Part shown: one piece after another, positions 35,525 to 46,245 of the stretch
Numbering within the stretch: the first letter of the stretch is position 1
Layout of the letters: each line of letters starts with the position of its first letter
Assembly (NCBI RefSeq): GCF_008831285.2
Contig: NC_045141.1
Coordinates: 7,239,353 to 7,303,352, forward strand
From: Nymphaea colorata
Lineage: Eukaryota; Streptophyta; Magnoliopsida; Nymphaeales; Nymphaeaceae
Length of the DNA: 64,000 nucleotides
Direction: 5' to 3'
Position numbers and translations under genes: made by a program
The notes under the pieces: generated by a model
What the model was told of the DNA's origin: nothing
The model's database searches: none
What the model saw: the letters and a program-made list of their open reading frames with translations, nothing else

Positions 35525-37145
35525 GTTTGATTTGTAATATTATACTGCTCATTTGATTTCAAATTTGCACTTGAATTTACTAAGGAATTCATGCTAGCTC
35601 AACATGTGATAGGGACAATAGTTCTTGCATGTGTATTCATGATCTATCTTTGCTCATATGTGGGCTCAGTTTTCAAAGTCATGGATACTATAACCAAATG
35701 TGCTATTGTTTGTTTTATTATGTTTTATGTGTATTCATATAGTTTGTTTTTGCTTTGCAGCTTGCGTTCAATTTCAAATCTTGCACTTCGAATTACGTCC
35801 ATATGAGAATCAAGTTGGGTTTTCAACTACGTGCATGTGACAATAGTCCCGACATACACTTGGCTTGAACTAACTTTCATGTGTACAATTTTCAAAATCA
35901 TAGATTTGGATTTCACTTCTTAAAAATTGAACATGTTTTCTAAAATCCCTAAGTTTAGACATAATGTATCTAGACACTAGATTTAACATGCTTAAAACCA
36001 TATTAGGTTTACTTGATGACTTAATTAAGGCCTAAGATTGGGCCCACTATGATGAAGCTAACCCAAATTCATGTTGGAGTTAGGCTGGAATCTTGATCCT
36101 AACTAGGTTTATTCAAGTCAACCCCTTTAATTCAATGCAAGTTTAGCACTATGAACCTAGAATGGATCCAGATCTTGTAGATTAAATTTTACATTTTCCT
36201 TAATTTGGATATTGCATTTGGAGCATGAGATCTAGGTTCCAAGTAACTTGGATTATGATGTTGTAACTTACACATAATTGGATTCCAATTTGGATTTTGG
36301 ACATTGTATCTAAAACTTTGGATCTCAGCTTTTAGAATTTGAATCATAATTCTAGACCTTATCAGAGTAGATCCTATTTTGAATTTTAAATCTCTATGTT
36401 ATTTAGATCAAGATATCATATCTTCAAAGTTTGGATTTCATAATTAAATTTTGATCTCAACCTTTGATAACTCCTTATATCCAAACCCTAATTGCAATTT
36501 AGATCAAGATATCAGATCTTCAAAGTTTGGATTTCATAATTAAATTTTGATCTCAACCTTTGATGACTCCTTATATCCAAACCCTAATTGCAAACCTTCA
36601 GATTAGATCACTAAATTGGATCACTAAGAATAGATCTTGAATTCAGATTGGGATCTCAATATTTTGGACTTTAGATTATAAATCTCTCTAGCTCCACATC
36701 CGAAAGCCTTGGAAACCGGATCCCAAGTTTGTCTGGATTTAGTTTGCATGCATTCATATTAGATCTGGGAATCATTGCATGGATCATGAACAACATGTCT
36801 GGGATCCAAATGTACTTTATTTCAATTCATGCACTCTAATTTCTAACAATATGCCAAGATCTTCCAAAATCTCATCTTTTCAAATAAAGGTTATGTTAGG
36901 ATATACATGACAAACATAACTTAGAATCTAAAACATATAATCTAAGCCTTGACCTAGTTAACCCTGGTAAAGGCATGAGGAATTGTTAGATCTCATACCG
37001 ACTGCTTGGGTCCTATCTTCTTAATTTTTCACAAGCAATGATGAAGTCAGAAAGCTATAACTCCAAAGCTAGAAAATGCATAAAAATTCCAAATCTCATG
37101 ATCTAACACTTGTAAATCATTAATTAAATATGTTTGCACCTAAAA
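35525..37145 (+). repeat. LTR-like copy C (right part, after the copia insertion)
   Basis: The low-complexity 'ggatctcag/ttggatt' zone (36180-36660) and the block at 36960-37020 ('ggtaaaggcatgaggaa', 'ctcataccgactgcttggg') match the right part of copy A2 (13480-13900 and 14440-14500). It therefore appears to be the end of the repeat interrupted by the copia element. No coding frames are recognised. Confidence 0.55.
36402..36593 (+). repeat. 96-bp tandem duplication
   Basis: Two adjacent 96-bp units (36402-36497 and 36498-36593), starting 'tttagatcaagatatca' and ending 'aaaccctaattgcaa'. I count only about two differences between them, so the duplication is far younger than the surrounding repeat. 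Confidence 0.95.
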
Positions 37146-37189
37146 AAAGTAATTGAAATATAATACAAAGAGAGAGGAGCATACCAGCG

Positions 37190-38950
37190 ACCTTGGAGCT
37201 TCAGCTTAAGAGAGTTTATATGGATTGTCCCCTCGTAGGGCTTTTTTGTTTATAAAGAATTAGAGTCTCCCAAATTTGATGGAGTCTCCAGATTCTAACA
37301 AGTTTCAAAAATATAAAATTAGGATTTTGCAAATGTCATCCATATAAAAGGTAATATAACTGACATGGGTCATCACCAGATTAATTTGGATCTAAACATT
37401 GGATTCCGATATTGATCTAAATTATGATCTAGATTTGGAACAGTTTTAAGTTGATATCTGAAGAAGAATTTGGATCTGAAAAGCATACTATGGGTTCGGG
37501 CTCTAAATGAAGGATTTGAAATCTGTTCACCAAATTAGGGTTAGTGTGGGTCTTATGGGACCAGACTCAAAGTTTAGGAGGTGGATCGGCTTGATCTAGT
37601 TTTAGACTCAGTTGGACGCAGGTTAGACTGGGCTCAAGTCAAATTGGCTTCAGTTCTTAGTCAAACAGGTTCAACTAGATTTGAACCTAGTTGAGCTCAG
37701 TTCTAGGTAGGCCCAAACCCTACATGAGCTTTATTAGCTTTAAGTCTAGCATAGGAATACACTAAGCTTGTTTATGTAACTCCAAACTTAGGTTTATAAA
37801 AAAAAATAATGCATGTAAGTTCAAATGAAATTTTTATCCTTAGCACCAAACTGATTTGTGACGCTAGGTAGGCAGCTTGACCACACTGGGATGTAGACTG
37901 GGTTCAATTTAAGGGATTTGCTAAGTTTAACAAAGAATTCTACCATTTGCCCTTGAAAAATCACAATTTCAAAGATTGATGAATTTGAAATTGAATGTAT
38001 AAATGGAAATGTGAAGGGTAAAATGGAAAACAAGGATTTCAAGGTTGTCTTTAAGAAATGAACACAGTGATACTCTCCTCGAGTTACACTGAATTCGTCT
38101 ATGTGCTTGGATTGAAAAAATTGGCAGTCCATATCTCTTAGAAAATAGTTCAATAGTCACTTATAACAATGTTTGGATATGAACACACTATGAGTGATTG
38201 GAAAATTACAATTGTGCTCAAATTGAGATAAAATTGTTCAAACTGAATGTAAGAATAATCTGATTTTGCACTAAAAAATATGATCCCAATCAGATTCAGG
38301 TTGACTCACACGAATCAGGCAAAAATGCTGATCAATCATGCAAAAATGGAGAAATGGGATACAATTTCCCAAAAATAGTTGCTCTAAAAATGAAATTTGA
38401 GCTTGAAAGCTGGAAATACTGTATTGTATTGACACTAGGGAGAACTTATTGTGGGTTTGATAAAGTCTATAGGCCTTCTTAGGGCAAGCAATGGTGGAAA
38501 AACTAAGATAAATTGGTCATTTATGGACCATTTTTGAGCAAATGTGACCTGGTAAACTTGTTTTAAGATTGCTAATAAATTGTAGAGATCGAAATAACTA
38601 TAACTGATCTTAGGTAAAATAATTCTCAAGGTTTCCATGACTATTCTTGGAAAATTGGATTAAAATAAGACAAAATCTAGTGATCTGGGCAAATGGTCAT
38701 TTTCTATGTGGCGACAACCTGGGGTGATATGAGTCCTAGCTTTTGATACCTATGTTATATGATTTGATCTTTTGCATTTAACAACCCCTACATTTGAAAT
38801 TATTTTAAAAAACCAGTTCAAAATCTCATTTATGAGGAGTAAAGTAATGTTTTCAACCTTTGAAATTTGGGAGCCTACATATGCCTCTTTTGCTTCTAAG
38901 CTGGTACAAATCATGTTTAGTGGCAAAGACAAGACACGCCAAAAGAAATA
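37190..38950 (-). repeat. Long LTR-like repeat family, inverted copy E
   Basis: The reverse complement is collinear with 26515-28020, including the 'aaacctaagtttggagt' block, the 'ccacctcctaaac' block, and the end near a TATA-like 'tttataaac' and CT/AG-rich sequence. Together with copy C it forms a pair of inverted repeats about 9 kb apart. No coding frames are recognised. Confidence 0.8.
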
Positions 38951-41364
38951 AAATGCCTTAGTGTGAGGGAAAGTTCTTGATCAATGAAAAACTACAAATT
39001 AATGCTCTCGAATACTCTTGGTTGTATAAACCTTGTATAATTTGTGAGAGTCTAAGGACTGGGAATGAGTTCTGAACATTTTGTGCCCATGAAGGATGAG
39101 TTCTAAACATTGTGTATCCACGATGAGAAGTTCATATGAAATCCAACATTTTGTACAAAGTTATGTTCCTTTTGAATATGGGATCCCTTTGGGGACCTGT
39201 TATAATTCTTTAATATCTTTGGGAGCTACAGCTTCCTCTAATTATAGTTTATCGTTCTCTAAAGCAAGTCTTTTTATTGTCATTGTATGATCTTTCAAAA
39301 GATGCACTCTCCATCTCATAAGAGCCTTGTAAATGAGCAATCATTAATTTAGTGGCTTCCAAATCATGATGAATTTCATGTTATTTTGAAAAAACTTCAG
39401 ATCTGAATAGTTCTTGCCTATTGAGTAGACACTCTATTTCCTTTATTGTTTCTTTCCTTTCTACTCAATAGTCCACCAATGTAAGGAGTGTATGAGTGAG
39501 GGCAGTGTAGAACTTTTGTCTCTTTATGTAATTTAGTGTACTTTGTGGTATGATCAGATACATTTTTGTTATCAAGTTTTAGTAATAAAATTTTAGTCCT
39601 AAGTACTCTTTTTCTATTTTATTTGAGCTATACATTATATTATTATTATATTGACTAATGCTATTAGAGCCATGGGCAACGTAGTGGTTGTTCCCAATGT
39701 GAGCATTGGCAATGCTGAATACCGTTGCTAATAGAAAAAGGGCCATAGCCAATAAGATTATTGGCAACGATTGTCCCCCTAGCAGCACCTGCCAACGCTG
39801 CAAATGGCAACGTCCCTTATCTATCCGCTAGGGTGAAGGTCATTGTCAATGATGCTATTGGCAACGGCTACAGGTTTTATTTAGCTAAGGTAGCAGTCGT
39901 TGCCAATAGTAACTTTTGTTCTTGTGATTCTTCCGCTTCAAATCCTTCGGTATTGGGGTTTCCCATTATATGCACCAATAAAGAAATTAATTAGTCCATT
40001 GTAGGCATTGAAGACCAATCTCACTAAAAACAAATTGTCAAACTACTAAGCCACCCGTGCTGCAGCAAGGCTGTCAAATTCTAAATCTGGTTTCACTGTA
40101 GCTACAACATGTCAACTAAAATGGTTTTGGTGCTAGCAAGCCATCCGGCTGAGCAATAAATAAACATGGGAATACTTTCACATTACCAACCACAAAAAGG
40201 ATCATTCACTGACAATGCAGCATGTCAATCACCATGAGAAAGGTCTTATGTCTTCATGAGTTCTAATCTGAAATAGAATGTCTCCGTGCTCAGGGCATCT
40301 AGTTAGTCTCAGTCCCTGCTTCATCCTTGTTATGGCAGTTTGATAGGTTCAGATTCACAAGACAACAGCTTCACCGTGGCATGTGTGCTAAGCAGCTGCA
40401 ATTTTTGCTTTCATTACCTCTGCACATACTACAGCAAAGCAAATAAAAACAAAAAATAAAGGAAAAGAAACATTGTACTGGGGATTTTAACAACAAAATT
40501 GTGGATGTTCCTTGAGGATTCTAAGTTACTCCTTGATGTTAAATTTCTTAGTATGAACTTTCATGGTGACATAAGTAATATTAGAAAGAGATGCACAAGA
40601 CTATAAAAGTAGGATACATGTATTTTCCATGTACGATCAAGAAAATTGTTGGCACCTATCATATTTTATAGAACACGCTTGCATGTGCATATATGTGAGC
40701 AATAGTGGCTTGAAATATTAGAATGACTACTGAAGAAATTGTTAACTATGACAACCATCTGGTTGTATTTTGGTGGACTTGTGTGCCAACAGTTAAGAAA
40801 TCTTAGGCCTCATATGGGCCATGAATCATATGTACATCAGATTGGCATGCACATACAGTGATGAATCATGGAAACTTCAGTTTAACACTAAGACGAGACG
40901 TCATTGTAATAAAAGAGATGACGATTCCCTAAAGCTAAAGCAAAAGGCACCCATCTAATGGAACAGATGACGATTCACTATACCAAAAGATGTCTTATCT
41001 ACCACATTACACAATGAAAGCAAAAACATAAAGAAACTGAACTTTGTCAGTGGAGTCCCTACCTTATAAACATGAAGGGGTCAACAATAGTTGTGGATGA
41101 AGACACCCGGATCCCCTGTGGCCTATAGGTGGACTTGCATTATGATCTGAGATTTTTAACAATGTAAGCAATTGATATTAAGAGAGCGCGTTCCAACCCG
41201 ATCGAAAGGATGAGGAAGCAGCAGTGTAGAATACAACATTTTTGGTGTTCAGACAAATGGAAAACATGATATAGCAACTAGATTATCAAAAGCTCGAAAA
41301 GCAGCAACAGGGTGTAAATGAATGCAGATCAACCATGAGAGAGAGGGAGAGAGAGAGAACACCT
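38951..41364. other. Intergenic DNA with GGCAACG-type short repeats at 39660-39930
   Basis: No gene is recognised. Between 39660 and 39930 the words 'attggcaacg', 'gttgccaat' and close variants occur repeatedly in both orientations, which looks like the subterminal repeats of a CACTA-type element, though termini were not found. The rest is anonymous. Confidence 0.4.
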
Positions 41365-41939
41365 CACTATAAGAAAAAGTCTGCTGGTTTTCTACTCAGT
41401 TGATTTGCACCCATTTATTGACGCGGTGCCATCGATGATGGTCGAACACGACCGAACGGCAACCGTTTATGGCTGGTAAAGGAGACCAGCCCTGGTTTTC
41501 CCTTGACGCTGCTGCCACTCGTTGCTGACAAGACGCCTGAAGAAGAATGGTAGAAAAGCAAGCTTCAATGGTAATGCCCACTATCGCAGGTGCAGAAAAA
41601 GGGGGCTGCCACCTTTTCATGGTGTACGACAATTCGATTTTCTGTCGATAATATTAAATCCCTATTTTCAACGGTTGAGGCATGCATCGATGGTGGACAC
41701 AAAATTGGCGGGCTAGATTATGTGCAATGAAAAAGGTAACTACCATATCCCGCACATACGGATTAGGAAGCAATGACATCTATAACTGATACACTATCAG
41801 TCAATACATTAACATTAGTGACACAACATGATGCATCATTGGAAGTAGGTCCGACTAATTGCGACTATTTTCAAGAGCATCGCTGTCTGTAGCAATGACA
41901 TGACTTCATGCGTCACTGCAAGGAGCTACGACGATGTAC

Positions 41940-42130
41940 CAGAGCATCATTTATTGCAACAGTGATGATGTATAAGAGCATCGTTAATTGCAATTGTGAC
42001 AATGTACGGTAGCATCGCTGATTGCATCTATGACAACGTACAAGAATGTCACTACCTAAGAGCAGTCGATGTACAATAGCATCACTACTGGCAACAATGA
42101 CGATGTACAAAAGCATCGCTGCTTTAATAG
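41940..42130 (+). repeat. 34-bp tandem repeat inside the CACTA-like element
   Basis: The unit 'gcatcgctgattgcaa' plus '.atgacgatgtacaaga' recurs at 41944, 41978, 42012, 42046, 42079 and 42113, in 33-34-bp steps, with a looser copy starting at 41877. Confidence 0.85.
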
Positions 42131-42950
42131 GGTCGCCACTTTCATCGACGCCACATCAACATTTGTTTTTGCATCATAGATCAATATTTGCAATGCAAAC
42201 ACAGGGTCGTTAATTTATAAATCTCTTGTAGTGCCTGAATCGAATTGCGATGAAGAAACCCTCGATCGAGCAGCAGGTGAGCAATGGCTTTTGACAATGT
42301 CGCTCGAGCAAGCCATGAACACAACTGGTAGAAGCAAAAAGAAACAAAAAGTCGATGGAGATTTGGGGCATAAGCAGATGGTGATGGGGGAAGCCGATGG
42401 AGATTTGGGGACAGAGAGTGAACAGGAAAGGGGAAAAAGAAACAAAAAGGAGCAAGCCGGCGAAAGTAAGGGCAACCTTTTACTGACGCGAGAAGAATAA
42501 CCATCAATAAATTCATCTTTATCAAGGCAGCACGTTAGTAAACAGCCATATCAACAGCACGAGCACAGAAACAGTGTCAATAGTAATCAAATATAACACT
42601 GATGGCCGTGTACACCTGTTAGTAAACATCACTTACCATACTAATGTCCTCAACATATGTTAGTATATCTAAGCCTACACGTGCAAGGGAAGACACACAA
42701 TCTCTGACATGCCTTGTGCACATCAGCAATGATCTGACAAACGTGTGCACGTCAGTAATGATTTAACAAGTGCTGATGGGTTGGTGGGACGTTAGTAATA
42801 ATCAGACATTTAACACTAACGGGTGTAGTCGAATGTTAGTAAGAATCCGCAAACCGGTGAAACATCAGGCGATAATCAAATTAATAATAACTCTCTTCCA
42901 GCTGTCGGTAAAAAAACTGCTTTACCATCACAGTGTTTCTCTCGTCAGTG

Positions 42951-43003
42951 AAATCCAACTTTTACGGCAGTTTGCCTTCTGCCTATCAGTAAAAGTTGGA
43001 TTT
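42951..43003. repeat. 15-bp perfect inverted repeat at the right end of the CACTA-like element
   Basis: AAATCCAACTTTTAC (42951-42965) and GTAAAAGTTGGATTT (42989-43003) are exact reverse complements around a 23-nt spacer, ten bases from the element's end. Confidence 0.95.
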
Positions 43004-43012
43004 TTTGTGGTG

Positions 43013-44036
43013 ATTTAGTTGACAAAAGAAATGGGCTGAATTAAGGCCCAAATATCATCATGTCCATTGTTTGTTTTGTGCTACACCGGTTTCTAGAAAA
43101 AATGTTAAAAAGTTAAGGCATCTGAGTCGAAGGGAGCAGCACCACTAGGGAGGCCTTGACTATTAGGTGGCCGTCATTAATTCAAAGCTTTCACGGTAGA
43201 TTTTTATACTGTATGTAAATTAACATGAACTATTGCAGGTTAAACCAGCTCAATTAGATCTGTCACGAAATATGTAGTCTTTCTCACAAAAATCAGGGCA
43301 TTACAAGAAGCTGGCAAATAGATAGATCGCCTGACTATGGCGGTGATTTTTGGGCCTGGCCTATTTGAGTTGGCCTTCACCTTCATATATATATATATAT
43401 ATATATATTATCAAAACTTACCTCGTTCTTTATGCCAACCCCTAGGAGGATTAAAGTTTAGCTTAGTTTATATGTTCAATTTATATTGGCACAATGGATG
43501 AGGTAAGTTCTCATAAACAATTAGTCTTTGTTTCGAATTCTTGTCAACTCTATGATATGCAAAATGAGGTCATCGAGCTTCAAATTGAAGCATGGTGGAG
43601 GCGCCACTCTAATACATTAAAAACAGGTTTTGTGTTCTAGGAGGACGATGGGTTGGGTGGATATGGGTGGGGAATCTTCCCCTTTCACTAGCTAAATATA
43701 ATCTGATGATATAAATATGTTCAATACTGATGAAGAATGAAAAACCCATTCTTTATTTTTTGGATTGTTGACTAAAAAAGATAAATTCATGGGCTTAAAA
43801 TTGAAACAACATATACCTTTTGTGGCCTTTGAGTGGTGTTATCGATTCATTACTTCTTTTATCTGCAATTGTGAAGCGATTCAGAGTACTATATTCAAAT
43901 CTAAGCATGTTTTTGTTAATCATCCAAAGGTTGAGCCAACTTTCCTAAACTTTTAATGGATTGGACTTCACATGATCACATCTAATTGTATACAATTAAC
44001 CGAAAATAAGATCAATGAAATTTTGTATGTTTTTGA
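43013..44036. other. Intergenic DNA upstream of the hnRNP gene
   Basis: Contains an (AT)n run (43384-43408). No genes are recognised. The promoter of the hnRNP gene must lie here or just downstream, but no specific element can be assigned with confidence. Confidence 0.5.
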
Positions 44037-44290
44037 ATGGATTCGGGTTTAGTTAGTTATCCAATCCAAACTCCTTCGCATCTTTCCTTTTCTATAGCAA
44101 CTCAACTCCTTGCTGCTCAGCTCGCCCTAGCCGCCCTTCTTTTGAGGGTTTCTTGGGGGTTTTTCAACCCTCCACTCCTCCCTCTTCCCTTCAAAAAAGC
44201 CTTCTTCCAACGCATTCTAAGAATAAGTCTCTCTCTCTCTGTGCCTCTGCCTCTGCCTCTGCCGTAGTCTTGTCTGTAAGTTTTGGGAGA
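44037..44290 (+). promoter_or_regulatory. Probable 5' leader of the hnRNP gene, pyrimidine-rich
   Basis: Directly before the start codon lies a C/T-rich stretch ('ccctccactcctccctcttc', then 'gtctctctctctctgtgcc') without an ATG in the coding frame. CT-rich leaders are common in highly expressed plant genes. The transcription start cannot be fixed from sequence. Confidence 0.5.
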
Positions 44291-45798
44291 ATGGAAACTT
44301 CTGAGCATGCGAAGCTGTTCATTGGTGGGATCTCATGGGAGACCAACGAAGAAACCCTAACGGAGCACTTCAAGAGGTATGGGGAAGTGGCGGAGTCTGT
44401 CATCATGAGGGATAGGAATACGGGGAGCACGAGGGGCTTTGGCTTCGTTCTATTCTCTAACCCCTCTGCTGCTGACAAGGCCCTCCAAGACAAACATGTT
44501 ATCGCTGGTAGAACCGTAAGTACTTCCAATTGCTCCCTTTTAGTAGTTATGCCATCATGCTTCTTCTTCTTCTTCTTCTTGACTCCAGTAATACTTGGAC
44601 TCTTATTTTCTTTTCCAAGGTTTGTTTCGATAAGTTTAGCTAAATCTTTAGCACTTGTGCTTTTTTGTAATTCGAAGAACAGCTAAAGGCATATTCATTC
44701 CTGTTTGTTGGGCACTTAATATAGGTAGAAGTGAAAAAAGCAGTCCCTAGAGGGGAACATCAAAAACAACAACAAAAGAACGGCATGAACAGAACAAATA
44801 ATGATAGCACCAATGGCAGCAATAATAATAACAATAGCAGCTCTAGTAGTGGTCAGTTTAGAACAAAGAAGATTTTTGTTGGTGGTTTATCTTCCAATTT
44901 AACGGAGGAAGAATTCAAAGGGTACTTTGAGAAGTTTGGTAAGATCACAGATGTGGTTGTCATGTATGATAGTGCCACACATAGGCCCAGGGGCTTTGGT
45001 TTCATAACTTTTGACTCTGAAGACGCGGTCGATAATGTGATGCAGAAGAGTTTCCACGAATTGAATGACAAGCTAGTAGAGGTCAAGAGGGCAGTTCCTA
45101 AAGATGGTAATTTAGGGCACCATGGAAATAATGGTCCTAGAATGACAGGTGGTGGAGGTGGTTATATGTACAGTAATAACAATGGTGCTGGTATTTATTC
45201 ACCATATGGTCCAAGATATGGATTTTTCCCTGGTTACACGCCATTGCCCCCAATTGCAAACTATGGGAATGGGAGGCTTGGAGCATACCCGTCGCCAGTT
45301 GGCGGTGCTTTGGGTGGTACTGGTGGTTATGGTGGTGGCTACCCAATTGGAAGCTATGGAGGGATTCCCCCACAGGCTGCTGGTTATGGGGCTGGTTTTG
45401 CTAATGGCCCTACAATCGGTCCACCTAGAAGCCCTTGGAATGGCCCTGGCATGGTTTCCCCAAGGCAAAGCCCTGCTCCTTATGGGAGTCCTGTTTATCC
45501 TTATGCAAGCAGTGTGACACCTGGCTATATGAATGGCAGCAGGTTTGCAAATGTTAATGCTGGATTTCATGACTTGCGTGGGGGTTCTGCAAATTCTAAT
45601 GGGAAGTGGCATCATTCTAGCAAAGATCCAAAACCATCAGGAGGAAGCAGTGGAAGCATGGCCTCTGCAGCTCGTGCTGAAGGTGGGAAATCGGATGACA
45701 GTTCTTCTGATTGCTCAGGAAATTGTGGATCTGCAGGAAGGCAGAACCAGGGGGGATCAGATTCACGATTTAGGCCTTACCCTGATCGTGTGGGATAG
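44291..45798 (+). CDS. Heterogeneous nuclear ribonucleoprotein 1-like, two RRMs and Gly-rich tail
   Basis: Two coding exons: 44291-44515 (75 codons) and 44725-45798 (357 codons plus stop), joined in phase 0 across a 209-nt GT-AG intron (donor GTAAGT, acceptor ATATAG), giving 432 aa. RRM1 (about residues 8-84) has RNP2 'LFIGGI' and RNP1 'RGFGFVLF' and spans the splice site. A Lys/Gln/Asn/Ser-rich linker follows. RRM2 (about 124-203) has 'IFVGGL' and 'RGFGFITF'. The C-terminal 230 residues are rich in Gly, Tyr, Pro and Ser ('GGYGGGYPIGSYGG'), then a Ser/Gly stretch and a conserved-looking end 'RFRPYPD'. This is the plant hnRNP A/B-like family (Arabidopsis RNP1-type): nuclear and shuttling RNA-binding proteins acting in pre-mRNA processing, transport and stability. 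The start is the first ATG in frame. No lesions were seen. Confidence 0.95.
44516..44724 (+). other. Intron of the hnRNP gene
   Basis: Starts GTAAGT and ends TTAATATAG. T-rich, with a CTT-repeat stretch (about 44563-44580). It interrupts the end of RRM1 just after 'AGRT'; splicing restores 'AGRTVEVKKAVPR', the expected RRM1 end. Confidence 0.95.
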
Positions 45799-46245
45799 TC
45801 TCTTACTGTTTTATTTCAGATATTCTATATTTGTGTCTCATGTGCTTTCAAGATTGGTAAAATCCTTATATAATCATCATCTCAGTTTCTCTATGTGATC
45901 TTTCATTTATTTAAATTTTGATAGTTGCAATATGTGCTTTTTGTTTATCTTCTAGTATAGAAAAGCATATCTTTTGCTATTATTTTTTTTGGACCATAGA
46001 TTCAGCTATAATTTTATAGTAAGTTTGGGTTTTTATGGATTTCTTGGTAGTAATATATATTTTTTGAAGTTTTGCTTTGACCAGTCTGGGCACCAATTCA
46101 GGAATTCATTTCATATGATTCTTTGCAGAAGCTGTTTTTTTTCAGTAGGATTTTTTTTCTTAGTAAATTTGATTCTTAACATCACAAAAATTGCATGTCC
46201 TTTTTTTTGAGTTCCTGTTAAATAAAAGTTTTTGTTGTAAAAGTT
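45799..46245 (+). terminator. Probable 3' UTR with polyadenylation signal at 46221-46226
   Basis: T-rich sequence after the stop codon. AATAAA (46221-46226), followed by T/G-rich sequence, is a reasonable signal about 425 bases past the stop. Related plant genes may have introns in the 3' UTR, so a longer transcript (see acceptor-like sites near 46129 and 48066) is possible. Confidence 0.45.

Larger units (their letters stand above)
41365..43012. mobile_element. CACTA-like non-autonomous element
   Basis: The left end CACTATAAGAAAAAG (41365) and the right end ..TTTTTTGTGGTG (43012; reverse complement CACCACAAAAAA) are typical CACTA termini. The interior holds a 34-bp tandem array near the left side and 'gttagtaa/cgtcagtaat' motifs near the right side, as expected for subterminal repeats. 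A matching 3-bp target duplication is not visible. There is no transposase; small open frames (for example 42231-42500) have no family signature. It is 1.65 kb, so non-autonomous if real. Confidence 0.6.

Noticed and set aside
44153-44290. In-frame extension upstream of the hnRNP start
   Set aside because: The frame is open for 46 codons but has no ATG; it translates CT-rich leader sequence. The ATG at 44291 begins directly before RRM1, as in the family.
45149-45615. Open frames on both strands inside hnRNP exon 2 (122 and 138 codons)
   Set aside because: Shadows of the Gly-rich coding sequence in other frames; no independent features.
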